NCBI GenBank assembly: GCA_028280615.1
Contig: JANQLK010000016.1
Coordinates: 434,001 to 498,000 of the forward strand
Direction of reading: 5' to 3'
From: Woeseiaceae bacterium
GTDB lineage: Bacteria > Pseudomonadota > Gammaproteobacteria > Steroidobacterales > Woeseiaceae
DNA length: 64,000 nt
The notes under the pieces are model-generated. The model ran no database searches, was not told where the DNA came from, and saw nothing but the letters and a program-made list of their open reading frames with translations. How positions within the stretch are numbered: position 1 is the stretch's first letter; each line of letters begins with the position of its first letter. Shown here piece after piece: positions 25,526-34,242 of the stretch. The translations under genes and the position numbers were made by a program.

Positions 25526-27421
25526 ATGTCGGCCCTTCAGACGCTGATACTGCCAGTGCTGGCGCTGGCGGCGCTCGGCTACCTTGCGCTGGCCGTATTC
25601 GTTGCGCGGACATCGCCGCGTAGCATCGTCGGCTATTTTCTGTTTCTGATCGGCATGCTCGTGACCGGCACCCTGTTGTCGCAGAACACGAACGATCTGA
25701 ACCTGTTCGGCATCGGCCGCGTGCTGGCGTATTTCGCCGGTGGCTTCATGCCGGTCGCGTTCTACGCCGTCTATCGGCAGTACACCGAGGCGCCGCCCAA
25801 CCCCCTGCTGTTCGTGGCGTTGTCGGTGATACCGGTCACGACGACGATTCTCGCGGTGACCAATTCGATGCACTTCGCGATCTGGGAGCCTGTGTACTCG
25901 GATGCGGGTATCGAGATCAAACATCTCACGGATAAGCCCTGGTTCGTCCGGGTGCACGCACCGTTCGCCTACGGCCTGTTCGGATTGACCGTACTGGCGA
26001 TGGCCAGCCGGCTGCCGTCGATCGCGCCCGCTCATCGGCGCACGGTCATGCTACTGATTGCCTGTGCGGTGACACCGTTCGCCGCGTCGATAGCCAATGT
26101 CTTTCTCGGTGTCGGCGATCGCGACGCTCCGGTACTCGCATTGAGTCTCGCGGCCCTGTTTCCGCTGTTCGTCTACGCGGCCCTGAGGCTCCGGGTCTAC
26201 GAGTTCAGCCCGGTTGCATACCAGACGCTGTTTGACCACGTCCGAGACCCGATCGTCGTTCTCGACAAATACGAGCGGATCATCTGTGCGAATCGGCGCG
26301 CCGCGGAGATGCTAGGCCACTCGGAGCAGGCGCTCCTCGGCCGGCTGCTCTGGGAAGAGTTCCCCGACGCGCGCGGACTGCTCAAGCGCGCCATCGAGAT
26401 GGACATGACGCAGACGCTCATGCTCGAGAACTCGACCGCCTACGAGATGTCCGCGGCGCCGCTGATCGACCATGCGGGCAGGACCCGGGGGACCGTCGTT
26501 GTGTTCCGCGACGTGACCGAGCGCCGCAAGGCGCAGGCCAAGCTCGCCAACAGCGAACATCTCGTGCGTACTCTGATCGAGACATCCAGTAACGGCATTC
26601 TGCGATTCGGCCCGGACAAGAGTGGTGACTCCAGGGAATTCCGATGCATTTACGCGAACCGGGCAGCCGACAGCTTCATCGACTACGGGCCCGGCGAGCT
26701 TGTCGGTGCGCCCTTGAAGGATCTGGAACAACTGGCGCCGAACGATCTCATCGAGCACTTCGCGAACCACGAGCTGAGCGCGACGATCATGAGCTTCGAA
26801 GCCGAAGGCCGCGAGAAGGACAGCTGGCTGCGCATCGTGGCCGAACCGCTCGGCGAGGATTTCTCGGTGACGGTCATCGACATTAGCGAACGCAAGCGCG
26901 ACGAAGACCGCATGCTCGAGGATGCGCTGCGCGATCCGCTCACCGGCGTCTTCAATCGCCGCGGCTTCGAACAGCAGGCGACCGTGTGTATTCGCAGGGA
27001 ATCTCGCGCGGCCGTGCTGTACTTCGACCTCAACGACTTCAAGCACGTCAACGACGAATACGGTCACCAGGCCGGCGATGCGCTGCTCAAGGCGTTCGCC
27101 AACCGCCTGCAGCACTGCCTGCGGTCCGCCGATGTGATCGGCAGGCTTGGCGGCGACGAGTTTGCCATCGTGCTGCCGTCCGTCTCCCCGGACGAGGCCA
27201 TGGGCATCGCCGGTCGCTTCGTCAGCACGGCGTCGGAGCCTTACATCATCCAGGGCACGGAGATACTGTGCGACGCCAGCGTTGGCGTCGCGCTGATGCC
27301 GCACCACGGCGAGGATCTCTGGCACCTGATCAGCGTTGCCGATCAGGCCATGTACAGCGCAAAGACAGGCGCGAGGGATGGCGAGGGCAGCGACGCCGCG
27401 GAGGTCGCCATCGCGTCCTGA
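25526..27421 (+). CDS. Membrane PAS-GGDEF diguanylate cyclase with 7TM-type sensor
   Basis: A 631-residue protein. The N-terminal 220 residues contain about seven hydrophobic helices, in the style of the 7TM sensory regions found in front of some histidine kinases. Two PAS domains follow (about 230-350 and 355-465), then GGDEF (about 470-625). The active site RLGGDEFAIVL is intact and the I-site RSAD lies five residues before it. The start at ATG 25526 gives a clean membrane N-terminus; a GTG at 25478 would add 16 polar residues. It should make cyclic-di-GMP in response to a membrane-sensed signal. It stands alone on the strand. Confidence 0.85.
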   Translation: MSALQTLILPVLALAALGYLALAVFVARTSPRSIVGYFLFLIGMLVTGTLLSQNTNDLNLFGIGRVLAYFAGGFMPVAFYAVYRQYTEAPPNPLLFVALSVIPVTTTILAVTNSMHFAIWEPVYSDAGIEIKHLTDKPWFVRVHAPFAYGLFGLTVLAMASRLPSIAPAHRRTVMLLIACAVTPFAASIANVFLGVGDRDAPVLALSLAALFPLFVYAALRLRVYEFSPVAYQTLFDHVRDPIVVLDKYERIICANRRAAEMLGHSEQALLGRLLWEEFPDARGLLKRAIEMDMTQTLMLENSTAYEMSAAPLIDHAGRTRGTVVVFRDVTERRKAQAKLANSEHLVRTLIETSSNGILRFGPDKSGDSREFRCIYANRAADSFIDYGPGELVGAPLKDLEQLAPNDLIEHFANHELSATIMSFEAEGREKDSWLRIVAEPLGEDFSVTVIDISERKRDEDRMLEDALRDPLTGVFNRRGFEQQATVCIRRESRAAVLYFDLNDFKHVNDEYGHQAGDALLKAFANRLQHCLRSADVIGRLGGDEFAIVLPSVSPDEAMGIAGRFVSTASEPYIIQGTEILCDASVGVALMPHHGEDLWHLISVADQAMYSAKTGARDGEGSDAAEVAIAS

Positions 27422-27510
27422 CGACAACGGCCGTTCCGCGGTGGTAGCCGTTCCGCATCCTGTGCGATCATCCCGTGGATCGGTGACGAATTCGGGCTAC
27501 CTTCCGGCGA

Positions 27511-27999
27511 ATGAACATCCTTATTCTCTGCACCGGCAATTCGGCGCGCAGCATACTGGGCGAAGTCCTCATCAACGATCTCGGTGACGGTCGCCTGAAC
27601 GCGTATAGCGCCGGCAGCCAGCCGGCCGGCAAGGTCAATCCCGGCGCCATTCGGAAGCTCGAGTCCGAGGGGCATCCGGTCGACGGACTGTCCTCGAAGT
27701 CCTGGGACGTCTTCAGCGGCGAGGATGCCGTCCCGATGGACATCGTGATCACCGTGTGCGACAGCGCCGCGGCGGAGTCCTGTCCGATCTGGCCAGGGAG
27801 TCCCGTCACGGCTCATTGGGGAATTCCCGACCCCGCCGGACGAAAGGACGTCGAGGCAGCTTTCGACGAGGCTTATCGTCACCTGCGGGCACGCATCGAG
27901 CGGCTGCTCACGCTCGACCTCGAGCGAATGGACCCGGCCGAGCAGCGACGAGCACTGCAGGGCATACACGCGTCGCTCGAACCTGCCAGCGGTGGATAG
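27511..27999 (+). CDS. arsC: Arsenate reductase, LMW-phosphatase type
   Basis: A 162-residue thioredoxin-coupled ArsC of the low-molecular-weight phosphatase fold. The P-loop CTGNSARS starts at Cys8, and the second conserved cysteine region reads VCDSAAAESCPIWPG. It reduces arsenate to arsenite in the cytoplasm. ArsC of this length (usual 130-140) has a slightly long C-terminal helix. The next gene, an aquaglyceroporin, starts six bases after its stop, giving the arsC-aqpS pairing known from Sinorhizobium, where arsenite leaves through the channel. No arsR or arsB is visible nearby. Confidence 0.88.
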   Translation: MNILILCTGNSARSILGEVLINDLGDGRLNAYSAGSQPAGKVNPGAIRKLESEGHPVDGLSSKSWDVFSGEDAVPMDIVITVCDSAAAESCPIWPGSPVTAHWGIPDPAGRKDVEAAFDEAYRHLRARIERLLTLDLERMDPAEQRRALQGIHASLEPASGG

Positions 28000-28004
28000 C
28001 GGCG

Positions 28005-28694
28005 ATGGCTGAAGTCGCCCCGCGGCTGGGGCAACGACTCGCCGCCGAGGCGCTCGGGACCGGTTTGCTGCTCGCGACCGTTGTTGGTTCGGGCGTCATG
28101 GCCGAGACGCTCGCCGACGGCAACGTTGCGCTTGCCCTCTTGTGCAACGCAATTGCGACCGGCGCGATGCTCGTCGTGCTGATCTGGGTACTGGGTCCCG
28201 TATCGGGGGCGCATTTGAACCCGGCAGTGACCTTCGTTTTCCTGTCGCGGGGCGAGATCGGTGCGGCACACAGCGCGGCCTACATCGCGGTCCAGCTCAT
28301 CGGCGCGGTTGCAGGCGTCATGGCCGCGCACCTGATGTTCGATCTCGACCTGCTGCAGTTTTCCGGCAGGTCACGAAGCGGCGTCGCGCAATGGTTTGCT
28401 GAAGGCGTGGCGACGTTCGGCCTCGTGTTCGCGATACTCGGCAGCCTGCGGCACGGCACCGGTGCGGTTGCGGCTTGCGTCGGTCTCTACATCACGGCGG
28501 CGTACTGGTTTACCGCCTCGACGAGTTTCGCCAATCCGGCGGTCACGATCGGCAGGACGCTAAGCGATACGTTTTCCGGAATCGCGCCGGGTCATGCACC
28601 GGCATTCATTGCTGCCCAGGTCGCCGGCGCACTGACGGCCGCGGCGGCCATGCGGGCGCTTGGATTTGCGTCTAGGGAGCCGGCACGACCCTGA
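28005..28694 (+). CDS. Aquaglyceroporin (MIP family), probable arsenite exit channel
   Basis: A 229-residue major intrinsic protein with six transmembrane helices and both NPA half-helix motifs (HLNPAVTF near residue 70, FANPAVTIGR near residue 180). It follows arsC by six bases and is surely co-transcribed with it. Pairing with an arsenate reductase suggests that, as for AqpS, it lets arsenite diffuse out in place of an ArsB pump. The open frame extends upstream inside arsC; ATG 28005 is the family start. Its 3' end overlaps the convergent lipoprotein gene by 23 bases. Confidence 0.88.
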   Translation: MAEVAPRLGQRLAAEALGTGLLLATVVGSGVMAETLADGNVALALLCNAIATGAMLVVLIWVLGPVSGAHLNPAVTFVFLSRGEIGAAHSAAYIAVQLIGAVAGVMAAHLMFDLDLLQFSGRSRSGVAQWFAEGVATFGLVFAILGSLRHGTGAVAACVGLYITAAYWFTASTSFANPAVTIGRTLSDTFSGIAPGHAPAFIAAQVAGALTAAAAMRALGFASREPARP

Positions 28695-30003
28695 GTTCCG
28701 CCGTCGCGGGGTCGACCGTGTCGAGCACGATGAGCTCGACGAAGTCCCCAAGCTGCAAGTCCAGCGGCAAGGGCCCTGCGAGCACCGTGTCCTCGCCGGC
28801 GGTCGTCACGTACAGGTCGAGTTCCCGCGGTCCGAAGGCGATCGTGTTGAAGGCGCCGAGGTCCAGGCCGGACAGGGTACGGCCATCGCCCGTGAACCCG
28901 GCGTCGCGACCGACCGCATACACGTCGACGTCGGGATGGTTCGCCGACGCCTGGAAAACCAGCAGCCGCGCCTCGCTGGCGACCGGGCTGCGATCGATAA
29001 GGTAGGAGACACCCGAGCGGTCGCTGTCATCGCCCGAAACGACGAGATTGTACCGGCGGCCATTGGTCGCATCGATGTCGGTCTCGAGCAGCGTCACGCT
29101 CGCGTTGCCGGCCGCCGTGTACGTGAACTCGGTAGTGCCGGGATCGATGCTTATGTCGCTCGTAATGTCACCGAAGCGATGATCGGCGACGATCACGTTG
29201 GCGAGGTCCTCTGATCGATAGACGTCCGCATCCGCCAGCGTGAGGGAAGCCTGGAACAGGCGGACCGTCGGACCGAAGCGGACGTCGCGCAGCGTGGTGC
29301 CGCCGCCGCTGTTCGGGATTCGTTGCACGGTGTAAGGGGCACTGTCGGCTGACCGGCCGTCCGTCAGCGCGAAGGTTGAGACAATCGCTCGGCTATACGC
29401 GGTCTCCGTCGACTCGAACAGCACCGTTGACGGGTCGCCGGCCGCGGTAATCGTTAGCACGTAGTCGCCTTCGTCGATGTCGATCGGCGCCAGGAACTCG
29501 CCCGACTCGAGCGTGCCGAGCGCATTATCGACGGCGGGCGCCTCGCTGGCGGGCAGGAAATAGAAGTCCGCGCGGCCCGCGGATGCGAAGTGCGCGAAAC
29601 GTGCTTCGAAGACCACTTCCGTGCCATCGAAAGCGCGTTCGGCGGTCTCCCAGACCGTGATCGTCGGGTTATCGAGCTCGTCAGTCAGGATCAGCGCGTA
29701 CTCCCGGTCACGCTCGACCTTGAGAGTCCGGGTCGCGAAGCGGGTCGCTTGGAGTTGGCCGAGTACGTCGGCTTCGAAATTGAAGTTGTACTCAAAATCG
29801 TCCCAGCGAGAGACGCTGCTCGCCCGTTGGGTGGCGACGGTCTCCAGACGCCGCTCCTCGATGAAGAAACTGACCTGCGGGGCGTCGTCGAGCGCATTGA
29901 TCATGCGTACGCCGCCCTTGCCGGTCGGCTCGGGCCGCGCCGACTCGCCCTGACAGCCCGCGAGCGCCAGGGCCAGGAACAGCGCACAGGCGCGGTGCTT
30001 CAT
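28672..30003 (-). CDS. DUF4397-type repeat lipoprotein
   Basis: A 443-residue lipoprotein: signal peptide with lipobox LALAGC at the start, then three beta-rich repeats of about 130 residues that share the pattern of DUF4397 (VRMINALDDAPQVSFFI; VRLFQASLTLADADVY; LLVFQASANHPDVDVYAV). Such repeats occur in exported adhesin-like or sensory proteins of unknown function. The ATG overlaps the stop of the upstream aldehyde dehydrogenase gene (ATGA), so the two are coupled, an odd partnership for an outer-membrane lipoprotein. The long open frame upstream of 30003 is a shadow of the dehydrogenase. Confidence 0.75.
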   Translation of the reverse strand: MKHRACALFLALALAGCQGESARPEPTGKGGVRMINALDDAPQVSFFIEERRLETVATQRASSVSRWDDFEYNFNFEADVLGQLQATRFATRTLKVERDREYALILTDELDNPTITVWETAERAFDGTEVVFEARFAHFASAGRADFYFLPASEAPAVDNALGTLESGEFLAPIDIDEGDYVLTITAAGDPSTVLFESTETAYSRAIVSTFALTDGRSADSAPYTVQRIPNSGGGTTLRDVRFGPTVRLFQASLTLADADVYRSEDLANVIVADHRFGDITSDISIDPGTTEFTYTAAGNASVTLLETDIDATNGRRYNLVVSGDDSDRSGVSYLIDRSPVASEARLLVFQASANHPDVDVYAVGRDAGFTGDGRTLSGLDLGAFNTIAFGPRELDLYVTTAGEDTVLAGPLPLDLQLGDFVELIVLDTVDPATAELRVVPAP

Positions 30004-31433
30004 GTTCTTTCCTCGTAGCCGTAAATCGACTTCAACTCGAGAAACTCTCGCAGGCCGTGGGCTCCCCACTCGCGGCCGTTCCCCGAGTGCTTGTAGCCGC
30101 CGAACGGCGCCATCGGGTCCAGCCAGGCCCCGTTGATATGTACGCCGCCCGTTCGAAGGCGCGCGGCGACGCTGCGTGCGCGCTCGCGGTTGTCGGACCA
30201 TACATATCCAGACAGTCCGTAGTCCGTATCGTTCGCAATCGCCACAGCTTCGTCGTCGTCAGCGTAGCCGATTATCGACAGTACGGGCCCGAAGATCTCC
30301 TCGCGCGCGATCGTCATATCGTTGCTGACGTCCGCGAACACCGTCGGCCGTGCGTAGAAGCCGCGACCGATGCCGTCCGGACGTCCCGTACCGCCAGCGA
30401 CCGGGCGCGCACCTTCGTCGATGCCCCGTTGAATGAGCGACTGCACTTTTGACCACTGCTGCTCCGACGCGAGCGGCCCCATCTCGGTGTCCGCATCGGC
30501 CGGATCGCCGACCCGGACGGCTTCGGCGGTTTTCGCGGCGATCGCCGCCGCCTCTTCCATGCGCGGAGCCGGTACGAGCATGCGCGTCGGGGCATCGCAG
30601 GACTGGCCGGTGTTCTCGAAGCAGTCGAGTGCGCCCTTGGCGACGGCTCGCTCGAAGTCCGCGTCGTCGAGCAGGATATTCGCCGACTTGCCGCCGAGTT
30701 CCTGGGCGACGCGCTTGATCGTCGGCGCGGCGTGCCTGGCCACGAGCGTGCCGGCACGCGTCGAGCCCGTGAACGACACCATGGCGACGTCCGGGTGTTC
30801 GGACAGGGCGGTGCCGGCGCCCGCACCGTCGCCGTTGACGAGATTGAAGACGCCGGCCGGCACGCCGGCGTCGTGCAGCACGTCGGCGAAGAGCATGGCG
30901 TTGAACGGTGCGATCTCGCTGGGCTTTAGCACCATCGTGCAGCCGGCGGCCAGGGCCGGAAAGGCCTTGACCGCAATCTGGTTGATCGGCCAGTTCCAGG
31001 GCGTGATCAGCGCGCAGACGCCGATCGGCTCGCTGACGATCAACGTCGTCCGGTTGCGTTGTTCGAATTCGTAGGACTTCAGCACCCGCATCGCGGCCTT
31101 CAGGTGCTGGATTCCGCTCGCCGCCTGGGCATTGTGGGCCAGCGTCCGTGGCGCACCCATTTCCATCGTGATCGCATCGGCAATCTCGTCGTAGCGTCTC
31201 CTGAACTGCTCGTGGATGCTGTCGAGGAGTTCGAGACGTTCTTCACGGGTGGTTACAGAATACGTGTCGAAGGCTCGTACCGCCGCGCCGACGGCCCGCT
31301 CGACGTCCTCGCGACCGCCGAGACTGATGCGGCCGCAGACCTCTTCGGTGGCTGGGTTGATCACATCGAGGGACTCGGGCGCCGCCGGCGCCTGCCATCG
31401 GCCGTCGATATAGAAGTCTGGCTTGTCGTGCAT
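30000..31433 (-). CDS. NAD(P)-dependent aldehyde dehydrogenase
   Basis: A 477-residue cytoplasmic aldehyde dehydrogenase of standard length. It has the cofactor-binding ITPWNWPINQI, SFTGSTRAG, the general-base Glu in AQELGGKSANI, the nucleophile Cys in FENTGQSCDAPTR and the closing EEIFGPVLSI. It oxidises an aldehyde to the acid with NAD or NADP; the substrate is unknown. It lies 86 bases downstream of a short AraC-type regulator on the same strand and close to the FadJ-like enzyme, which suggests a role in fatty or aromatic acid use. Confidence 0.9.
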   Translation of the reverse strand: MHDKPDFYIDGRWQAPAAPESLDVINPATEEVCGRISLGGREDVERAVGAAVRAFDTYSVTTREERLELLDSIHEQFRRRYDEIADAITMEMGAPRTLAHNAQAASGIQHLKAAMRVLKSYEFEQRNRTTLIVSEPIGVCALITPWNWPINQIAVKAFPALAAGCTMVLKPSEIAPFNAMLFADVLHDAGVPAGVFNLVNGDGAGAGTALSEHPDVAMVSFTGSTRAGTLVARHAAPTIKRVAQELGGKSANILLDDADFERAVAKGALDCFENTGQSCDAPTRMLVPAPRMEEAAAIAAKTAEAVRVGDPADADTEMGPLASEQQWSKVQSLIQRGIDEGARPVAGGTGRPDGIGRGFYARPTVFADVSNDMTIAREEIFGPVLSIIGYADDDEAVAIANDTDYGLSGYVWSDNRERARSVAARLRTGGVHINGAWLDPMAPFGGYKHSGNGREWGAHGLREFLELKSIYGYEERT

Positions 31434-31519
31434 TCGGAGTGTCCGCGGGAACCGTGAGGCCGCGAATCATAGCGCAAAACGCAGAGCGAGGACGGGGCCA
31501 GGAAGCCTCCAGCGTCTCC

Positions 31520-31957
31520 CTAGCTGAATCTCAGAATCTTCTGCCGATACTCGATTGGCGGCATGTCGTACCAGGACTTGAACGCGGTTGTGAACGAGCT
31601 GATGCTCGAGTAGCCGAGCAGCATGGCGACTTCCAGCGACTTCAGCCGTCGATCGCTCAGATAGCGCACTGCGAGCTCCGCGCGCACCTCGTTCAGCACC
31701 TTCTGAAAGCTGGTCTTTTCGGCTTTCAGGCGCCGCTGCAGCGTTCGCCGGCTGAGCTTGAGAACCCGACACGCGGCATCGGCATTGGCTTCGCCGTGAG
31801 CCAACAGCCTCGCCAGGCCATGCTTCAGCTGCGTCGCAATATTATCCCCGGTATTCAAGGACTTGAGATACTTTTCTGCCTGATCTGTTAACTGCCTGTA
31901 CATCGGGTTCAGCGGACTGGCGGATTCCGGATGGGTCGTGAAAGAGGTTCTGAACAT
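31520..31957 (-). CDS. AraC-family DNA-binding protein, truncated (HTH domain only)
   Basis: A 145-residue protein consisting mainly of an AraC-type double helix-turn-helix: CRVLKLSRRTLQRRLKAEKTSFQ and VAMLLGYSSISSFTTAFKSW. Full members of the OruR-type group are about 330 residues with an N-terminal ligand-binding domain. Here only about 45 residues precede the DNA-binding part, and the divergent FadJ-like gene begins 50 bases upstream, so there is no room for the sensor domain. It is either a stand-alone regulator or a remnant. It probably controls the adjacent dehydrogenase and the divergent beta-oxidation gene. Confidence 0.72.
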   Translation of the reverse strand: MFRTSFTTHPESASPLNPMYRQLTDQAEKYLKSLNTGDNIATQLKHGLARLLAHGEANADAACRVLKLSRRTLQRRLKAEKTSFQKVLNEVRAELAVRYLSDRRLKSLEVAMLLGYSSISSFTTAFKSWYDMPPIEYRQKILRFS

Positions 31958-32007
31958 AGATTATCATCTCAGGCCCGCGCGTACAGTAAGCAACCCCGAG
32001 GAACACC

Positions 32008-34107
32008 ATGACAAACCCCGTCAGCTACTCGCTCGTCGACGATATCGGCGTCATCTCGATCAACAATCCGCCGGTGAACGCCCTGTCTCACGCGGTCCGC
32101 AGCGGCCTGCTCGAGGCGATCGAAGCCGCGGGGCGAGACGACTCGCGAGCTATCGTGATCCAGTGCGAGGGGCGGACGTTCATCGCGGGCGCCGACATCA
32201 CCGAGTTCGGCAAGCAGCCCTTAGACCCCTGGCTGCCACAGGTCGTGGACGCGATCGAAGCCTGCCCGAAGCCCGTCGTGGCCGCGTTGCATGGGACCGC
32301 GCTCGGCGGTGGCTTCGAAGTCGCGCTGGGCAGCCACTATCGCATCGCGCTCGAGTCGGCGCGCGTGGGGCTGCCCGAGGTGAAACTCGGGCTGTTGCCC
32401 GGCGCGGGCGGCACGCAGCGAACGCCCCGTCTTGCGGGAGCGAGGACGGCGCTGGACCTCATGACCTCGGGAACGCCCGTCCCCGCGAGCACGGCGCTGG
32501 AAACCGGTCTCATCGACCGCATAGTCGCAGGCGACCTCCCCGCTGCGGCCATCGATTACGCTCGCGAACTCGCCGATCGAGCTTCCGGGTGCCGGCGGAC
32601 GAGCGAACTCGCATCGCCCGACGAAGACGCCCAACTGTTTGCGGACTATAGGGCTGAGCTCTCGAAGAAGGCTCGGGGCCAGCTCGCGCCACAGAAAATC
32701 GTCGACTGCGTTGAAGCCGCGTGCCGGCTGCCGTTCGCCGAGGGCTCGGCCGTCGAGCGCGAGGCGTTTGCGGAATGCATGGCGAGCCCGCAGTCGGCGG
32801 GCTTGAGGCATATGTTCTTCGCGGAGCGCGCGGCTGCCCGGGTAGACGGTCTGCCCCGGAATACGGCGCTGCGCGACATCCGCCGCGTCGGCGTAATCGG
32901 GGCAGGGACCATGGGCAGCGGCATCGCCATGAACTTTGCGAACGCGGGTCTCGAGGTATCACTGCTGGAAGTTGACGATGAGGCGCTGAAAAGGGGCTTG
33001 AAGACGATCGAGAAGAACTACGCCGGCGGCGTCAAGCGCGGCAAGATGAGCGAGGCACAGGCAGCGGAAACGCGCGCGCGCATCAGCGGGACAACTGATT
33101 ACGCGTCGCTTGCCGGCGCCGAGCTGATCGTAGAGGCCGTATTCGAGAACCTCGAGCTCAAGAAGGATATCTTCGCAAAGCTCGATGAGATTGCGAAACC
33201 CGGCGCGATACTCGCCACGAACACCTCCTACCAGGACGTCAATGAAATCGCCGCGGTTACGGGCCGGCCCGAGGATGTGATCGGGCTGCATTTCTTCAGT
33301 CCGGCACACATCATGAAGCTCCTCGAGGTCGTGCGCGCCGACAAGACGGCCGACGACGTGCTGGCGACCTGCATGAAGCTCTCGAAGGCCATCCGCAAGA
33401 TCCCCGTCGTTTCCGGCGTCTGCTACGGCTTCATCGGCAACCGTATGCTCAAGGGCTATGGCCGCGAAGCCAACCTGTGTCTCATCGAGGGCGGTACGCC
33501 CGAGACGATCGATGCCGCCATGCAGGGCTGGGGTATGGCCATGGGTCCGATGCGGGTCTTCGACCTGGCAGGCCTCGACGTCGGCTACAAGGCCAGGCAG
33601 GGCCTGCCGGAAGCGGAGCGCGGCGACCCGCGCGCGTTCGCGATTCCCGATGCGCTCGTCGAGATGGGCCGTCTGGGGCAGAAGTCCGGCGCGGGGCTGT
33701 ACAGCTATGACCCGGAAACGCGCGACTACCGGTTCGACGACGAGTCGAAGGCCCTGATCGAGGCTCAGGCCGGTAAGCTGGGCATTGAGCGACGCGACAT
33801 CGCCGCGGACGAAATCGTCGATCGGCTCATTTACGCCCTGATCAACGAGGGCATGCACATTGTAGAGGAGGGCATCGCCCAGCGTCCGTCCGACATCGAC
33901 GTCGTTTACGTGTACGGCTACGGCTTCCCGGCCTGGCGCGGCGGACCGATGTTCTACGCCGACGCCGTCGGCCTTGCGACGGTGTACGAACGAATCTGCG
34001 AGTTTCGCGAGCGCTTCGGCAGCGACAACTGGGAGCCGGCGCCGCTGCTCGAGCGGCTCGCGAAGGAGAACCGCTCGCTCGCCGACTGGGCCGATTCCCG
34101 CGACTAG
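32008..34107 (+). CDS. FadJ-like multifunctional enoyl-CoA hydratase/3-hydroxyacyl-CoA dehydrogenase
   Basis: A 699-residue fusion enzyme of fatty-acid beta-oxidation. Residues 1-190 are a crotonase domain with the oxyanion-hole FIAGADI and GTALGGGFEVAL. At about residues 290-470 is the NAD-binding 3-hydroxyacyl-CoA dehydrogenase domain (RRVGVIGAGTMGSGIAMNF), with catalytic His in GLHFFSPAHIMKLLEVV. Two C-terminal 3HCDH domains follow to the end (YGYGFPAWRGGPMFYAD). It hydrates enoyl-CoA and oxidises the hydroxy product. No thiolase gene follows, unlike in fad operons. It is divergent from the short AraC-type gene. Confidence 0.9.
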   Translation: MTNPVSYSLVDDIGVISINNPPVNALSHAVRSGLLEAIEAAGRDDSRAIVIQCEGRTFIAGADITEFGKQPLDPWLPQVVDAIEACPKPVVAALHGTALGGGFEVALGSHYRIALESARVGLPEVKLGLLPGAGGTQRTPRLAGARTALDLMTSGTPVPASTALETGLIDRIVAGDLPAAAIDYARELADRASGCRRTSELASPDEDAQLFADYRAELSKKARGQLAPQKIVDCVEAACRLPFAEGSAVEREAFAECMASPQSAGLRHMFFAERAAARVDGLPRNTALRDIRRVGVIGAGTMGSGIAMNFANAGLEVSLLEVDDEALKRGLKTIEKNYAGGVKRGKMSEAQAAETRARISGTTDYASLAGAELIVEAVFENLELKKDIFAKLDEIAKPGAILATNTSYQDVNEIAAVTGRPEDVIGLHFFSPAHIMKLLEVVRADKTADDVLATCMKLSKAIRKIPVVSGVCYGFIGNRMLKGYGREANLCLIEGGTPETIDAAMQGWGMAMGPMRVFDLAGLDVGYKARQGLPEAERGDPRAFAIPDALVEMGRLGQKSGAGLYSYDPETRDYRFDDESKALIEAQAGKLGIERRDIAADEIVDRLIYALINEGMHIVEEGIAQRPSDIDVVYVYGYGFPAWRGGPMFYADAVGLATVYERICEFRERFGSDNWEPAPLLERLAKENRSLADWADSRD

Positions 34108-34108
34108 T

Positions 34109-34140
34109 GTCCTGAGTCATGAGTTCGCACGCCTCAGGAC
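34109..34140. terminator. Hairpin after the FadJ-like gene, possible terminator
   Basis: Arms GTCCTGAG (34109-34116) and CTCAGGAC (34133-34140) form a perfect 8-bp stem with a 16-base loop directly after the stop. There is no T-run, so intrinsic termination would be weak. A second short hairpin, TTGAGA/TCTCAA, follows at 34165-34188. Confidence 0.4.
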
Positions 34141-34242
34141 GCCAGTAGACTCGCGGACTTCGACTTGAGAGACTAGAACCTGTCTCAAAACAGATCGTGA
34201 TCGGGCCGGCGACGGCCGTTCAATTAACAAAGGAGACCGCCG

